From the NCBI GenBank assembly GCA_007694945.1, contig REER01000043.1, forward strand, positions 1 through 52,501: 52,501 bases of DNA, given 5' to 3'. Source of the DNA: Paracoccaceae bacterium. GTDB taxonomy: Bacteria > Pseudomonadota > Alphaproteobacteria > Rhodobacterales > Rhodobacteraceae. The notes under the pieces are model-generated. The model did no database searches, was not told where the DNA came from, and saw only the letters and a list, made by a program, of their open reading frames with translations. Below, piece after piece: positions 1 to 7,759 of this stretch; within the stretch, counting starts at the first letter, position 1, and each line of letters begins with the position of its first letter. The translations under genes and the position numbers were made by a program.

Positions 1-125
1 CGGAGCTGGACGCGGCGCGCGAGGTTCTGGGATTGATCTATCTCAAGGGAAAGGTTGTTACTGCGGGTGTGCCCATCACCCGTGAGCAACTCGAACGTCT
101 GAATGACCAAAGCCAATCGGACTGA
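1..125 (+). CDS. 3' end of an unrecognised protein, cut by the window edge
   Basis: Reading from base 3, an open frame of 40 codons runs to a TGA at 123-125 and ends in LERLNDQSQSD. The start lies outside the window. The visible part is mostly helical and hydrophilic, with one hydrophobic stretch (VLGLIYLKGKVV). I do not recognise a family. It lies eight bases upstream of the next small gene on the same strand, so the two are probably co-transcribed. Both sit just beyond the 3' end of a tRNA gene, a common place for prophages and integrative elements. An accessory origin is inferred from this position and the lower GC. Confidence 0.45.
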   Translation, partial: ELDAAREVLGLIYLKGKVVTAGVPITREQLERLNDQSQSD

Positions 126-133
126 GGCGAGAC

Positions 134-361
134 ATGACAATCAAACGGCGGATTGCAAAGCTTGAAAGCAAACGGGGCCTTGACTGCAATCCCGTGAAAA
201 TCATCACACACCAAATCGTATGGGCGAATGGTGACGTGAAAGCCTATCTCGGAAAGGCCCTGACCCCGACCGGATGGCAAACCATATCCGCCGGGGCAGA
301 CACAACCGAAGCTGAATTTGAGAGGCGGTTGCAGGCTATGGCGGAAGGCGGCACGTCCTGA
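134..361 (+). CDS. Small hypothetical protein, possibly part of an integrated element
   Basis: A 75-residue protein beginning MTIKRRIAKLES, with a basic helical N-terminus, a central beta-rich part (VKIITHQIVWANGDVKAYLG) and an acidic C-terminal helix. A weak purine-rich ribosome site (gaggcgag) precedes the ATG. Base composition is visibly lower in GC than the core genes from base 690 onward. Small proteins with this kind of start occur next to phage packaging genes, but I cannot assign a function. It is the last gene before the 3' end of tRNA-Phe, which fits cargo at the boundary of an integrated element. Confidence 0.55.
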   Translation: MTIKRRIAKLESKRGLDCNPVKIITHQIVWANGDVKAYLGKALTPTGWQTISAGADTTEAEFERRLQAMAEGGTS

Positions 362-487
362 CGCTTCTGCCCCCTGAATGTGGAAATCCATGCGTCAAGC
401 AAGCGACAAAGGGTATATAATTAGGGGGATACGCGCAACCAAACTATCCAATTTCTCTATACATTACAGGCGCTTATCTGAAAAATA

Positions 488-562
488 TGGTGCCCGGGGG
501 CGGAATCGAACCACCGACACGAGGATTTTCAATCCACTGCTCTACCCCTGAGCTACCCGGGC
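488..562 (-). tRNA. tRNA-Phe (anticodon GAA)
   Basis: The reverse complement folds as a complete cloverleaf. The acceptor strands GCCCGGG and CCCGGGC pair perfectly, followed by discriminator A and an encoded CCA at 488-490. The D-arm is GCTC...GAGC, the anticodon loop is TTGAAAA with GAA at plus-strand 528-530, and the T-loop is TTCGATT. The anticodon stem has one apparent mismatch. A T-run on the minus strand (plus-strand 481-485) follows the 3' end almost immediately. The 3' end faces the low-GC genes at 1-361, making this a candidate integration site. Confidence 0.95.
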
Positions 563-690
563 ACGGGTGCATCCTGCGATGTAAGCGCTGTCTTTTGCGC
601 TGGGTGAGAGCGTCTTATTGCAGCCGTCTCGCGCTGTCCAGAGGGCGTTTCGAAAAATCTGCGAGCGCGCGCGTTGTTGTAGTCAGCCCG

Positions 691-876
691 CTAATTCCGG
701 CGCCCCGGGTCACCCGCGCCAGGTGCTGGCGGCATGGTCTCATCCATCTCCTCGGGGGCTACCGGCAGGCGGTAATCCTCGCGCAGCCAGCGGGCCAGAT
801 CCACATCCGCGCAGCGCCGCGAACAGAACGGTCTGCAGGCCGGGTCAGTGGGTTTGGTGCAGATCGGGCAACTCAT
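691..876 (-). CDS. yacG: YacG family zinc protein, DNA gyrase inhibitor
   Basis: A 61-residue protein with four zinc-ligand cysteines at positions 3, 6, 18 and 22 (CPIC and CSRRC) followed by the conserved acidic WLREDYRLPV segment. This is the YacG signature and length. In E. coli, YacG binds GyrB and inhibits gyrase. The start overlaps the end of the upstream RNase E/G gene by four bases (ATGA), so the two are probably translationally coupled. The linkage Maf, RNase G-like, YacG is common in alphaproteobacteria. The C-terminal tail (MPPAPGAGDPGRRN) is low-complexity. Confidence 0.93.
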   Translation of the reverse strand: MSCPICTKPTDPACRPFCSRRCADVDLARWLREDYRLPVAPEEMDETMPPAPGAGDPGRRN

Positions 877-1910
877 GCCAGCACCTCATGTAAAGGCACG
901 CGGTCGCGCTTGCGGGTCAGCTCGAAATTACCGAGCGGCGTCCAACCTGCCAGAACCGTGTCGCGCCCGTCGCGGCGAAAGGCCGCTTTCAGGGATTGCT
1001 CGAGGATATGGCGGTCTTTCTTGGGGAAGGGCGCGAAATCGATCAGCACCTGCCCGCCCAGACCGCGCAGATACAAGGCGCGGGGCACGGCGCGGGCGCA
1101 GGCGATATTGGCCTTGAGCCCGGCAGCGGGGCTGGTGTCGGGGCCGGTATTCACATCGACCGCGATCAGCGCGCGCGTCGGCTCGATCACCATATGCGCG
1201 CCTTTGCCCAGCGGGGCTTCGGGGCGCAACAGCGCGTCGATGGCCTCGATCACGCCATGGCGGGCGAAGCTGCCGGCGGCTTCGTCCAAGGTGTCGGGCG
1301 TGGGCCAGTCGCGCCAGGCGGCGAGATGCGGGGCAGGGGCGTCGAACAGGGTCTCGGGCGTGCCTTTGGTATCAGCCAGCAGCTTCTCGGCGAGGTCTCG
1401 CATCCGCGCAATATCCTCGGCAATTGCCTCCTCGGGCGCGCCCTCGCAGGCCGAGCGCAGGATCAGCCCAAGCCTGTTCTTGGCGCCGTCCATGCCCTGC
1501 GCGGCAAGCTGTTCCAGCGGGGCGCGGGTGTCCGCTTCGGTGATCTGGCGCGAGACATTCAGCCCCGGCGCATCGGGGGTGATGATGGCGAAGCGGCTTT
1601 TCAGCATCAGCCGGGTGCTCACAGGCACGGCCTTGCCCGCCTCGGCCAGCCCGGTCACCTGCACCATCACCGGATCGCCCGGTCGCAACCCCTTGGTCTG
1701 GCGCAGAAAGCCGCTCTGGCCGCTGGGCAGATCGACAAAGGCCCCACCCAGTCCCTTGACGGGGCGCCCCAGTTTGCCGCGCAGGATGGTCTCGGGCGCG
1801 ATGATGCTGTCGGGCAGCGCAATCAGCAAATCCTCAAGCTGTCCATCGACCATCCGCGCAGCTGCCTCGCGGCCCCGGAAATTGTCAAGCGCGATCACGC
1901 TGCCCTTCAT
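873..1910 (-). CDS. Short ribonuclease E/G family protein
   Basis: A 345-residue single-domain member of the RNase E/G family. The N-terminal half carries an S1-like segment (around 35-100). The DNase I-like catalytic core has the two metal-binding aspartates at D252 (AVDVNTG) and D291 (LIDFAPF), equivalent to D303 and D346 of E. coli RNase E. It lacks the zinc-link CPxCxG motif and the long C-terminal scaffold, so it is shorter than RNase G (about 490 residues) and far shorter than RNase E. It overlaps maf upstream and yacG downstream by four bases each. It probably processes or degrades RNA in the cytoplasm; a separate full-length rne is expected elsewhere. Confidence 0.88.
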   Translation of the reverse strand: MKGSVIALDNFRGREAAARMVDGQLEDLLIALPDSIIAPETILRGKLGRPVKGLGGAFVDLPSGQSGFLRQTKGLRPGDPVMVQVTGLAEAGKAVPVSTRLMLKSRFAIITPDAPGLNVSRQITEADTRAPLEQLAAQGMDGAKNRLGLILRSACEGAPEEAIAEDIARMRDLAEKLLADTKGTPETLFDAPAPHLAAWRDWPTPDTLDEAAGSFARHGVIEAIDALLRPEAPLGKGAHMVIEPTRALIAVDVNTGPDTSPAAGLKANIACARAVPRALYLRGLGGQVLIDFAPFPKKDRHILEQSLKAAFRRDGRDTVLAGWTPLGNFELTRKRDRVPLHEVLA

Positions 1911-2476
1911 GCCCAGACCCTCCAGCCTGCGGCATGCAGAAGCTGCGCGGTCTCGGCAGCGGGCAGACCCATGATGCCGCTATAGGAGCCTGATATCCAC
2001 GGGATGAAGGCCGATGCACGCCCCTGGATCGCATAGCCCCCGGCCTTGCCCTGCCATTCGCCCGAGGCCAGATAGCCATTCACCTCGTCATCCGAGAGGC
2101 GCTTGAACTTGACCTGACTGACTTGTGTGCGCGCCCAGTGTCGCGCGCCACAGCGCAAAGCCACAGCGGTGATGACCGAATGCCTGCGCCCCGAGAGCAT
2201 ATGCAGGAAGGACGCGGCCTCGCCTGCATCCGCAGGCTTGCCGAGTATGCGCCGCCCGAGTGCGACCGTGGTATCGGCACAGAGCACGATGTTGGCGGAG
2301 TCTGCGGCAATCGCGTCGAGCTTGGCGCGCGTGACGCGTTCGCAATAGTGCCGGGGCAATTCGCCATTCAGCGGTGTTTCGTCGATATCGGCGGCGATGA
2401 CAGCATCGGGCGTGACCCCGATTGTCGCCAGAATCTCTTTCCGGCGCGGGCTCGCGGAGCCTAGGATCAGCCGCAC
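1907..2476 (-). CDS. maf: Maf family nucleoside triphosphate pyrophosphatase
   Basis: Maf/YhdE-type nucleotide pyrophosphatase, which hydrolyses non-canonical or modified NTPs. The conserved N-terminal loop [14 protein letters not shown], the DIDET motif, the central [15 protein letters not shown] segment and the C-terminal YAIQGRA motif are all present. I start it at the GTG four bases after the infA stop, giving 189 residues and the family's usual N-terminus. An in-frame ATG at 2521 would add 15 residues and overlap infA. It lies between infA and the RNase E/G gene, overlapping the latter by four bases. Confidence 0.9.
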   Translation of the reverse strand: MRLILGSASPRRKEILATIGVTPDAVIAADIDETPLNGELPRHYCERVTRAKLDAIAADSANIVLCADTTVALGRRILGKPADAGEAASFLHMLSGRRHSVITAVALRCGARHWARTQVSQVKFKRLSDDEVNGYLASGEWQGKAGGYAIQGRASAFIPWISGSYSGIMGLPAAETAQLLHAAGWRVWA

Positions 2477-2480
2477 GGGC

Positions 2481-2699
2481 TTATTTGAAGCGGTAATTGA
2501 TCCGCCCCTTGGTGAGGTCATAGGGGGTCATTTCCACCTGCACCTTGTCGCCGACCAGAACCCGGATGCGGTTCTTGCGCATCTTGCCTGCCATATGCGC
2601 GTTGATCTCATGGCCGTTTTCCAGCTCGACCCGAAATGTCGCATTAGGCAGGAGTTCCTTCACGACGCCGGGGAATTCGAGCAGTTCTTCCTTGGCCAT
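2481..2699 (-). CDS. infA: Translation initiation factor IF-1
   Basis: A 72-residue OB-fold protein starting [11 protein letters not shown], the universal IF-1 N-terminus, and ending KGRINYRFK. It binds the A site of the 30S subunit during initiation. The frame is open upstream for 18 more codons, but the ATG at 2699 has a GGAG ribosome site six bases before it and gives the canonical length. It is followed at once by maf. In related genomes infA usually follows the phosphatase gene at 4639-5097; here a three-gene insert separates them. Confidence 0.97.
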   Translation of the reverse strand: MAKEELLEFPGVVKELLPNATFRVELENGHEINAHMAGKMRKNRIRVLVGDKVQVEMTPYDLTKGRINYRFK

Positions 2700-2774
2700 G
2701 GTCACTCCATCATTGTTGCATGCATCCATGATGCGCCGCTTAAATGCGCTCAAAAGGGGCGGTTTTCAAGCGTT

Positions 2775-3662
2775 TTATGAGGGCTTCACGCGCTCGCGAA
2801 GGGGCTCGAGGCGCATTTTCTGCTCATCCCAATGCGCGTGGTTCAGCACCGCACCCTCGCGCCGTACGCGCGCGATCGCCGCGCGGTCGATCTCGGCGAT
2901 GGCCCAGCCGGGGGAGTTGAGCGCTCTCTCGGCCAGAATGCCGGTTTCGGGAAAGCCCAGATCGGGCGGGCCGTAGATGGCGGCGGCGCCTGTGTTCAAA
3001 TCGACCGCAGGGCACCAGGGGGCCGGCCCGACAGTGGGTGCATGGGCGACAACGCATTGGTTTTCCAGAGCGCGCGCCATGGCACCGACCTTGACGCGGG
3101 TATAGCCTGCCAGCGCTTCGGTTGCAGAAGGCGCAAGCAGGATCTCGGCGCCGTCTTCCACCAAAGCGCGGGCCAGCAGCGGGAATTCGGCGTCATAGCA
3201 GATGATCACGCCAATCCGGCCCAAAGGAGTGTCGAACACCTGCAAGCCCTGTCCTGGTGCGATATCCCATTCCTCACGCTCAAACCGGGTCATGATCTGC
3301 TTGTCCTGATGCCCGATCATCCCCGAAGGCCCGTAGAGGGTGGCGCGGTTTACAGGTCGTGCGGCGTCGGATATGGCTGGTGCGCTGGCACCAAGGATAT
3401 GAACACCATGGCGCGCGGCGAGTTCTTCATGCAGTGCCGTAACCTGCGGGGCGTGGCGCATGACCTCGTGCAGCGCAGCTTCCAGATCAGCGGCGACAGC
3501 CGCGCCACCAAGGCTGGCCAGTTCCATCGAGCCGTATTCCGGGAAGACAAGCAAATCGGCCCCGTCACCCGCCGCCCGCGCGACCCAGTCCGAAAGCTTG
3601 GCACGATAGGCCGCCCAGTCGGGCAGGAAATCGAGCGGATAGGCAGCGGCGGCGAGTTTCAT
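2775..3662 (-). CDS. Carbon-nitrogen hydrolase (nitrilase superfamily, YhcX-like branch)
   Basis: A 295-residue nitrilase-fold amidohydrolase with the full triad: E42 (FPEYG), K121 (HQDKQIMT) and C155 (ICYDAEFP). The sequence around the triad, including RVKVGAMARALENQ, resembles the nitrilase half of GNAT-nitrilase fusion proteins such as B. subtilis YhcX more than biotin-dependent or plant nitrilases. It probably hydrolyses an amide or nitrile in the cytoplasm; the substrate is unknown. Its start overlaps the upstream GNAT gene by four bases. The three genes from 4635 to 2775 form a coupled cassette. Confidence 0.88.
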   Translation of the reverse strand: MKLAAAAYPLDFLPDWAAYRAKLSDWVARAAGDGADLLVFPEYGSMELASLGGAAVAADLEAALHEVMRHAPQVTALHEELAARHGVHILGASAPAISDAARPVNRATLYGPSGMIGHQDKQIMTRFEREEWDIAPGQGLQVFDTPLGRIGVIICYDAEFPLLARALVEDGAEILLAPSATEALAGYTRVKVGAMARALENQCVVAHAPTVGPAPWCPAVDLNTGAAAIYGPPDLGFPETGILAERALNSPGWAIAEIDRAAIARVRREGAVLNHAHWDEQKMRLEPLRERVKPS

Positions 3663-4240
3663 GGCTCTCTCATCCAGAATTGCATCGGCTTTTCAGTGTC
3701 CCCCTGCGCGTCGATGTCGCGCCAGCTGAAACTGGCCGTGACACCGGGCAGCGGCGCATAGCCTCGCTTGCGCCAGAACGGGTCGAGCGGGCGATAGTCG
3801 TCCGGTCGGGCAGGGTGATCCTCGGGGCGGATCACGCCGCAGAAACAGGTGCGACGAAAGCCAAGAGCGCGCGCGTGGTCTTCGCGCAGGTCAAAGAAGC
3901 GATGACCCGCGCCCTGGCCGCGGTATTCGGGCAGCAGGACAGATTCGGCGCAGTAGAAGATATCCGAGATATCCTGCCCGGCGAAAGCGGCCTGAAATTC
4001 GGCATCGGCATCTGCGAGCGGCAGGCCCGTCGCAGCGCCGACGAGTCTGTCACCGTCAAAGGCGGCTGCGACGACTGCGCGGGGGTTGTCCTGATAGACT
4101 CGCAGATAGCTGGCCTCATAATCGGCATCGCCATCATAGAGATAGGGCCAGTCGCGGAACACGCGGATGCGCAAAGCCGCCAGCCCATCGATGATCGGGG
4201 CAATCGCCTCACCCGTGAGGGATTCGAATCGAAGGCTCAT
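3659..4240 (-). CDS. GNAT family N-acetyltransferase
   Basis: A 193-residue GNAT protein. The acetyl-CoA pyrophosphate loop lies in ESVLLPEYRGQGAG, followed by a helix HRFFDLREDHARALG and a beta strand, as in GNAT motif A. The C-terminal WRKRGYAPLPGV fits motif B. The substrate is unknown. It is coupled by four-base overlaps to the NTF2-like gene upstream and the nitrilase downstream. In other bacteria a GNAT domain is fused to the same kind of nitrilase, so I infer that these two proteins act on one pathway or physically associate. Confidence 0.88.
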   Translation of the reverse strand: MSLRFESLTGEAIAPIIDGLAALRIRVFRDWPYLYDGDADYEASYLRVYQDNPRAVVAAAFDGDRLVGAATGLPLADADAEFQAAFAGQDISDIFYCAESVLLPEYRGQGAGHRFFDLREDHARALGFRRTCFCGVIRPEDHPARPDDYRPLDPFWRKRGYAPLPGVTASFSWRDIDAQGDTEKPMQFWMREP

Positions 4241-4635
4241 GCCGAGACCTGCCTGATCCAGTCCTGCAGATTATAATAAGTCGTGATCCGCGTGATCTTG
4301 CCATCCGCCAGCGAGAAAAAAGACCCCGCAGGCAGGACATAGCGCTGCCCATGCGCCTCGGGCAGGCCCGGATCGGTTTGCAGATATTCGCCATGCACCG
4401 TGAATTCGGCAGCCGCGCGACTGCCATCGTCATTGACGAAGATCACCATATGGCGCAGCTCTTCGCGGTAGCTTACGCCCATATGGGAGCAGAACTCGGC
4501 AAACGCCGCACGGCCCTGCCGCAGATCGCCCTGATTGACGAAATGCTGCACATCGTCGCTGACAACTGCCAGCATGCCCTCGGCGTTACCCGAATTGAAC
4601 GCATCGAAATAGCGTTGGATCGTTTCTTTGCTCAT
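4237..4635 (-). CDS. SnoaL/NTF2-like fold protein
   Basis: A 132-residue cone-shaped alpha+beta protein of the SnoaL/NTF2-like superfamily. The N-terminal helix MSKETIQRYFDAFNSGNAEGML is followed by the typical VSDDVQHFVNQGDLRQGRAAF segment. It ends in strands with ADGKITRITTYYNLQDWIRQV, characteristic of ketosteroid-isomerase-like proteins. Such proteins are small enzymes or binding modules with very varied ligands, so no reaction can be assigned. It is the first gene of a coupled trio (NTF2-like, GNAT, nitrilase) whose stops and starts overlap by four bases. Confidence 0.82.
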   Translation of the reverse strand: MSKETIQRYFDAFNSGNAEGMLAVVSDDVQHFVNQGDLRQGRAAFAEFCSHMGVSYREELRHMVIFVNDDGSRAAAEFTVHGEYLQTDPGLPEAHGQRYVLPAGSFFSLADGKITRITTYYNLQDWIRQVSA

Positions 4636-4638
4636 CTC

Positions 4639-5097
4639 TCATTCCTTTTCCGGCGGGCCGAAACGCGCCAGCAGATGCTGTCTGATCTGATCGCGGGTCT
4701 GACGATAGGCGGCAAGCTTTGCTTCGCGTGTCTCGCCCAGACCTGACGGGTCCATGATCGGCCAGTATTCTACGTCGATATGGGCGTAGCGCGTGAGCTC
4801 AAGTGCCTGTCTTTGGCTCGCGGGCGACAGCGCGATGATCAGATCGAAGCCTGTCAGATCATCGCCCCATTCGACCATCTCTTCGAACGAGCGCGACCGG
4901 TGCCGTTCCAGTTCCACACCCTCTTCGGCACTGACCGCGATCGAAAACCCGTCTATCTCGCGATCATTGCGCACACCCGCCGATTGCACATAGGCGCGCT
5001 GGCCATAGAGCTTCTTCATCAATCCTTCGGCTATGGGCGAACGCACGGAATTGTGGTCGCAGCAGAACAGCACCGAAGAGGGGAAGCGCTCGGCCAT
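4639..5097 (-). CDS. Low molecular weight phosphotyrosine phosphatase family protein
   Basis: A 152-residue protein with the CX5R(S/T) phosphate loop at C13-R19 (CDHNSVRS) and the general-acid aspartate at D116 (MDPSG). This defines the low molecular weight tyrosine phosphatase / arsenate reductase family. The P-loop lacks the usual GN/GH start, so both activities remain possible. It starts directly at the end of the UPF0262 gene, with which it is commonly paired in Rhodobacteraceae. The next conserved neighbour, infA, is displaced by the nitrilase cassette. Confidence 0.88.
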   Translation of the reverse strand: MAERFPSSVLFCCDHNSVRSPIAEGLMKKLYGQRAYVQSAGVRNDREIDGFSIAVSAEEGVELERHRSRSFEEMVEWGDDLTGFDLIIALSPASQRQALELTRYAHIDVEYWPIMDPSGLGETREAKLAAYRQTRDQIRQHLLARFGPPEKE

Positions 5098-5577
5098 TCA
5101 GCCCCCGAAATGCAGAACGCAAACAAGGGTGAAAAGGCGGCGTGCGGTGTCGATATCCATCTCGGCCTTGCCCTCGAGCCGCTCTTGCAGAATGCGCGCG
5201 CCCTCGTTGTGGATACCGCGTCGGGCCATGTCGATGGCTTCGATCTGGCTGGGCGGCAGGCGTTTAACCGCATCGAAATAGCTGCCGCAGATTTGGTAGT
5301 AATCCTTCACCACCTGCCGGAACGGCCCGAGCGAGAGTATGATTTCGCCGATGGATGCGCCGCTCTCGTCGCTGAGCGCGACAACAAGCCGCCGGTCCCG
5401 GATAGCAAGCTGCATGTGGAACGGCCCGGATTGCACCTTCTGTCCGTCGCGCGCACAGAGCGAAAAACTGTTGTCTTCGAGCAGGTCGAAAATGGCGACC
5501 TTGCGCTCCTGTTCGATTTCCGGCGTGGGGGTGGGCAGCCCCCTGTCGTCAATCTCGATCTGGCAAATTCGGCTCAT
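5098..5577 (-). CDS. UPF0262 family protein
   Basis: A 159-residue protein that I recognise as the alphaproteobacterial UPF0262 family. Markers are the N-terminal ICQIEIDDRGLPTPTPEIEQ, the central PFRQVVKDYYQICGSYFDAVK, and the helical C-terminus with IHNEGARILQERLEGK. Function is unknown; no catalytic motif or membrane segment is visible. It is normally found just after hisD and before the phosphatase gene. Here hisD is absent upstream, where about 220 bases of intergenic DNA and then sqrR are found instead. Confidence 0.9.
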   Translation of the reverse strand: MSRICQIEIDDRGLPTPTPEIEQERKVAIFDLLEDNSFSLCARDGQKVQSGPFHMQLAIRDRRLVVALSDESGASIGEIILSLGPFRQVVKDYYQICGSYFDAVKRLPPSQIEAIDMARRGIHNEGARILQERLEGKAEMDIDTARRLFTLVCVLHFGG

Positions 5578-5662
5578 CTGGGGTCTTCATGCAGGGAATT
5601 CGGCAATGGTGATGCCCTGTTCGCGCGACCAGCGCAAGGGCACGGGATGACCCAGGCTGACC

Positions 5663-5683
5663 GAAAAGCCCACGAAAGCGGGC
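5663..5683 (-). terminator. Rho-independent terminator after sqrR
   Basis: On the minus strand the sequence reads GCCCGC-TTTC-GTGGGC followed by TTTT. The six-pair stem contains a G-U wobble that would be a mismatch in the plus-strand transcript, so it serves the minus strand. It lies about 115 bases after the sqrR stop and separates sqrR from the UPF0262 operon. Confidence 0.65.
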
Positions 5684-5797
5684 ATGGCTCGAAGAACTCA
5701 CTGACGCTTCTGATCAAGCAATTTCGAAAAAGCACCCTATAGGCTGGCTTTGGAACCTGTCAGGGCTGATGACGCGGGGCGCAGGGTCTCGCGTTGG

Positions 5798-6181
5798 TCA
5801 GGACTTCGCCTGTGCGCAGAACATGTCATAGACCACGCTGATCAGTCGCGCGGCCTTGGGGTCGTGCAAGGCATAGTAGATGGTCTTGCCTTCGCGCCGG
5901 GCCGACACGATCCCCTCGAGGCGCAGCCGCGCGAGCTGCTGGCTGACAGCCGCCTGACGCGACTGCAGCAGATGCTCCAGTTCCGTAACCGATTTCTCAC
6001 CCGATGAGAGATGGCACAGGATCATCAACCGACCCTCATGCGCCAGCGCCTTGAGGAAATTCGAAGCAGCCTGCGCCTGTTCGATCATGTCCGTCGGCGC
6101 AACCGTCGCACAGTCGCCGGTTTCGGCCTGAATCTCAAACTCGTTCGTGTCCTGCGTCGTCAAACTTTGCGCATATGCCAT
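5798..6181 (-). CDS. sqrR: SqrR/BigR-type ArsR-family persulfide-sensing repressor
   Basis: A 127-residue winged-helix repressor of the ArsR family. The helix-turn-helix (TELEHLLQSRQAAVSQQLARL) and wing (ARREGKTIYYAL) are clear. Three cysteines at 24, 56 (MILCHL) and 122 (DMFCAQ) match C9, C41 and C107 of Rhodobacter capsulatus SqrR with a constant offset of 15. C41 and C107 are known there to form a polysulfide bridge that releases DNA. SqrR represses sulfide-oxidation genes and affects photosynthesis genes. It has its own terminator and a long upstream region with an ATTCA inverted repeat. The cysteine match is seen; the ligand is inferred from the family. Confidence 0.88.
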   Translation of the reverse strand: MAYAQSLTTQDTNEFEIQAETGDCATVAPTDMIEQAQAASNFLKALAHEGRLMILCHLSSGEKSVTELEHLLQSRQAAVSQQLARLRLEGIVSARREGKTIYYALHDPKAARLISVVYDMFCAQAKS

Positions 6182-6256
6182 GGCGAATATCCTGACTTGG
6201 AGTGCATGATCGGCGGCGGATGTGTCACGAAGCCTGTTGTGGCATGCTGCTCCGCT

Positions 6257-6278
6257 ATTCAGTTATGATTTCTTGAAT
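6257..6278. promoter_or_regulatory. Inverted repeat upstream of sqrR, possible operator
   Basis: ATTCA and TGAAT arms are separated by twelve AT-rich bases, about 75 bases before the sqrR start. SqrR is reported to recognise ATTC-N8-GAAT; the spacing here is N14, so autoregulation through this site is only a guess. The rest of the roughly 300-base stretch between sqrR and rplI holds the rplI terminator structures and no gene that I can see. Confidence 0.3.
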
Positions 6279-6383
6279 ATGTGTCAGCAAAGGCCGCAAG
6301 GCAAGCGCATAACTGGGAAAAAATCCCAAATCCGGCATCGCGTTGCGGATCGGTAACAAAATACTGCGATTTTGAGCGAAACC

Positions 6384-6442
6384 GAAAAAATATTCTTTGG
6401 GATTCCGAAAGAATCGGGGCCCGCCACGATATGGCGCGCCCC
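6384..6442 (-). terminator. Composite terminator after rplI
   Basis: On the minus strand a strong hairpin (6416-6442, ten of eleven pairs, GGGGCGCGCCA against TGGCGGGCCCC) is followed by a second one. The second has ATTCTTT and AAAGAAT arms (6392-6398 and 6408-6414) and leads into a T-run at 6385-6390. Together they would end the rpsF-rpsR-rplI transcript, 44 bases or more after the rplI stop. Confidence 0.65.
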
Positions 6443-6485
6443 GAAAGGTGAATATGGCGCAGGGCAAAGCTCTCGCGTGGCGCAC

Positions 6486-7100
6486 TTATGCGTCGCGCGG
6501 ATCCGTGCTCTCGCCGCGGTCGCGCGGGTCGTCATCATCCTGACCCGCTGCGCCAATATCATCGAAGAGTTCCGCGATCTCGAATTCCGCAGCGGCTTCT
6601 TCTTCGGCAGCCACTTCCTGAATGGTCTTGCCGCTCGCCTGCAACTCGGCCTCTTCGGTCGAGCGCGCCACGTTCAGCCCGATCTCGACTTCGACCTCGG
6701 GGTGCAGGACGATCTGTGCATTGTAGAGCCCAAGCGCCTTGATCGGTGCGCCGATGACGACCTGGCGCTTCTCGACCGTGACGCCGGCCTCTGCCAGCAG
6801 ATCAACCACGTCGCGTGGGCTGACCGAACCATAAAGCGCGCCAGCGTCGGACGCCTGACGGATCACGACATAGGCGGCATCATTCAGCTTGGCGGCGACG
6901 GCCTCGGCCTCTTTGCGGGTCTCGAGGTTTTGCGCTTCGAGCTCGGCCTTGCGGTTCTCGAAGGACTTGATGTTGTCATCCGAGGCGCGCAGCGCCTTGC
7001 CCTGCGGCAGCAGATAGTTGCGGGCATAGCCGGGCTTGACGTTGACCACGTCGCCCATCTGGCCCAGCTTGGCCACGCGTTCCAGAAGGATCACTTGCAT
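6486..7100 (-). CDS. rplI: 50S ribosomal protein L9
   Basis: L9, which binds 23S rRNA helix 76 near the L1 stalk. The N-terminal domain [32 protein letters not shown] is canonical, followed by the long connecting helix and the C-terminal domain ([32 protein letters not shown]). At 204 residues it is about 50 longer than E. coli L9. The extra C-terminal part, from about 155, is acidic and low-complexity ([18 protein letters not shown] and DDDDPRD). Such tails occur in other alphaproteobacteria. It is the last gene of the rpsF-rpsR-rplI operon. Confidence 0.97.
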   Translation of the reverse strand: MQVILLERVAKLGQMGDVVNVKPGYARNYLLPQGKALRASDDNIKSFENRKAELEAQNLETRKEAEAVAAKLNDAAYVVIRQASDAGALYGSVSPRDVVDLLAEAGVTVEKRQVVIGAPIKALGLYNAQIVLHPEVEVEIGLNVARSTEEAELQASGKTIQEVAAEEEAAAEFEIAELFDDIGAAGQDDDDPRDRGESTDPRDA

Positions 7101-7112
7101 GTCTGTGGCTCC

Positions 7113-7340
7113 TTATTTCACGGCGTAGGGCAGCAGGGCGAGGAACCGCGCGCGCTTGATGGCGCGGGCGAGTTCGCGCTGCTTGCTGGCCGAAACAGCG
7201 GTGATGCGCGACGGTACGATCTTGCCACGCTCGGAAATGTAGCGTTGCAGCAGACGCGTGTCCTTGTAATCGATCGCGGGGGCATTGTCGCCCGAGAACG
7301 GGCAGACCTTGCGACGGCGGAAAAACGGTTTTGCAGCCAT
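7113..7340 (-). CDS. rpsR: 30S ribosomal protein S18
   Basis: A 75-residue protein with the S18 signature: [10 protein letters not shown] at the N-terminus, [25 protein letters not shown] in the middle and the basic helix [19 protein letters not shown] at the end. It pairs with S6 in the 30S platform. It lies 14 bases after rpsF and 12 before rplI in the standard order. S18 is the substrate of RimI, encoded at 33730-34158. Confidence 0.97.
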   Translation of the reverse strand: MAAKPFFRRRKVCPFSGDNAPAIDYKDTRLLQRYISERGKIVPSRITAVSASKQRELARAIKRARFLALLPYAVK

Positions 7341-7354
7341 GGATCAGATCTCCC

Positions 7355-7714
7355 TTATGAGGCGCGGCGGCGGTCGCCGCGGTCGCGTTCGTCGCGTTTC
7401 TGCATCTGGACCGAGGGGCCCTCGGCATGTGCATCGACCTTGACGGTCAGCACGCGCATAACGTCATCATGCAGACGCATCAGGCGCTCCATCTCCTGAA
7501 CGGCGGGCGCGGGCGCGTCGGTGCGCAGAAAGGCGTAATGCCCCTTGCGGTTCTTGTTGATCTTGTAGGCCATGGTCTTGACGCCCCAGTACTCGTGATC
7601 GACGAGTTTTCCGCCATTATCGGCCAGGGCAGCTCCAAAATGCTCGATCAGCGCTTCGGCCTGCGTATTCGACAGATCCTGACGCGCGATCATGACATGC
7701 TCGTAAAGCGGCAT
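7355..7714 (-). CDS. rpsF: 30S ribosomal protein S6
   Basis: A 119-residue S6 starting MPLYEHVMIARQDLS, with the ferredoxin-like core and the family motif YWGVKTMAYKINKNRKGHY. The C-terminus is a charged tail (QKRDERDRGDRRRAS). I chose the ATG at 7714 because a GGAGA site lies six bases before it and the product then has the usual N-terminus; an upstream ATG would add six residues. First gene of the operon, behind a leader of about 100 bases that can form a long hairpin. Confidence 0.97.
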   Translation of the reverse strand: MPLYEHVMIARQDLSNTQAEALIEHFGAALADNGGKLVDHEYWGVKTMAYKINKNRKGHYAFLRTDAPAPAVQEMERLMRLHDDVMRVLTVKVDAHAEGPSVQMQKRDERDRGDRRRAS

Positions 7715-7759
7715 GCGATCTCCATTCATCATTTACGTGCATTTCAAAAGACAGGGCTC

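Noticed and set aside
5587-5685. A 32-codon minus-strand frame starting MPAFVGFSVSLG between sqrR and UPF0262
   Set aside because: Its first codons lie just beside and within the sqrR terminator hairpin, there is no good ribosome site, and I recognise no family.
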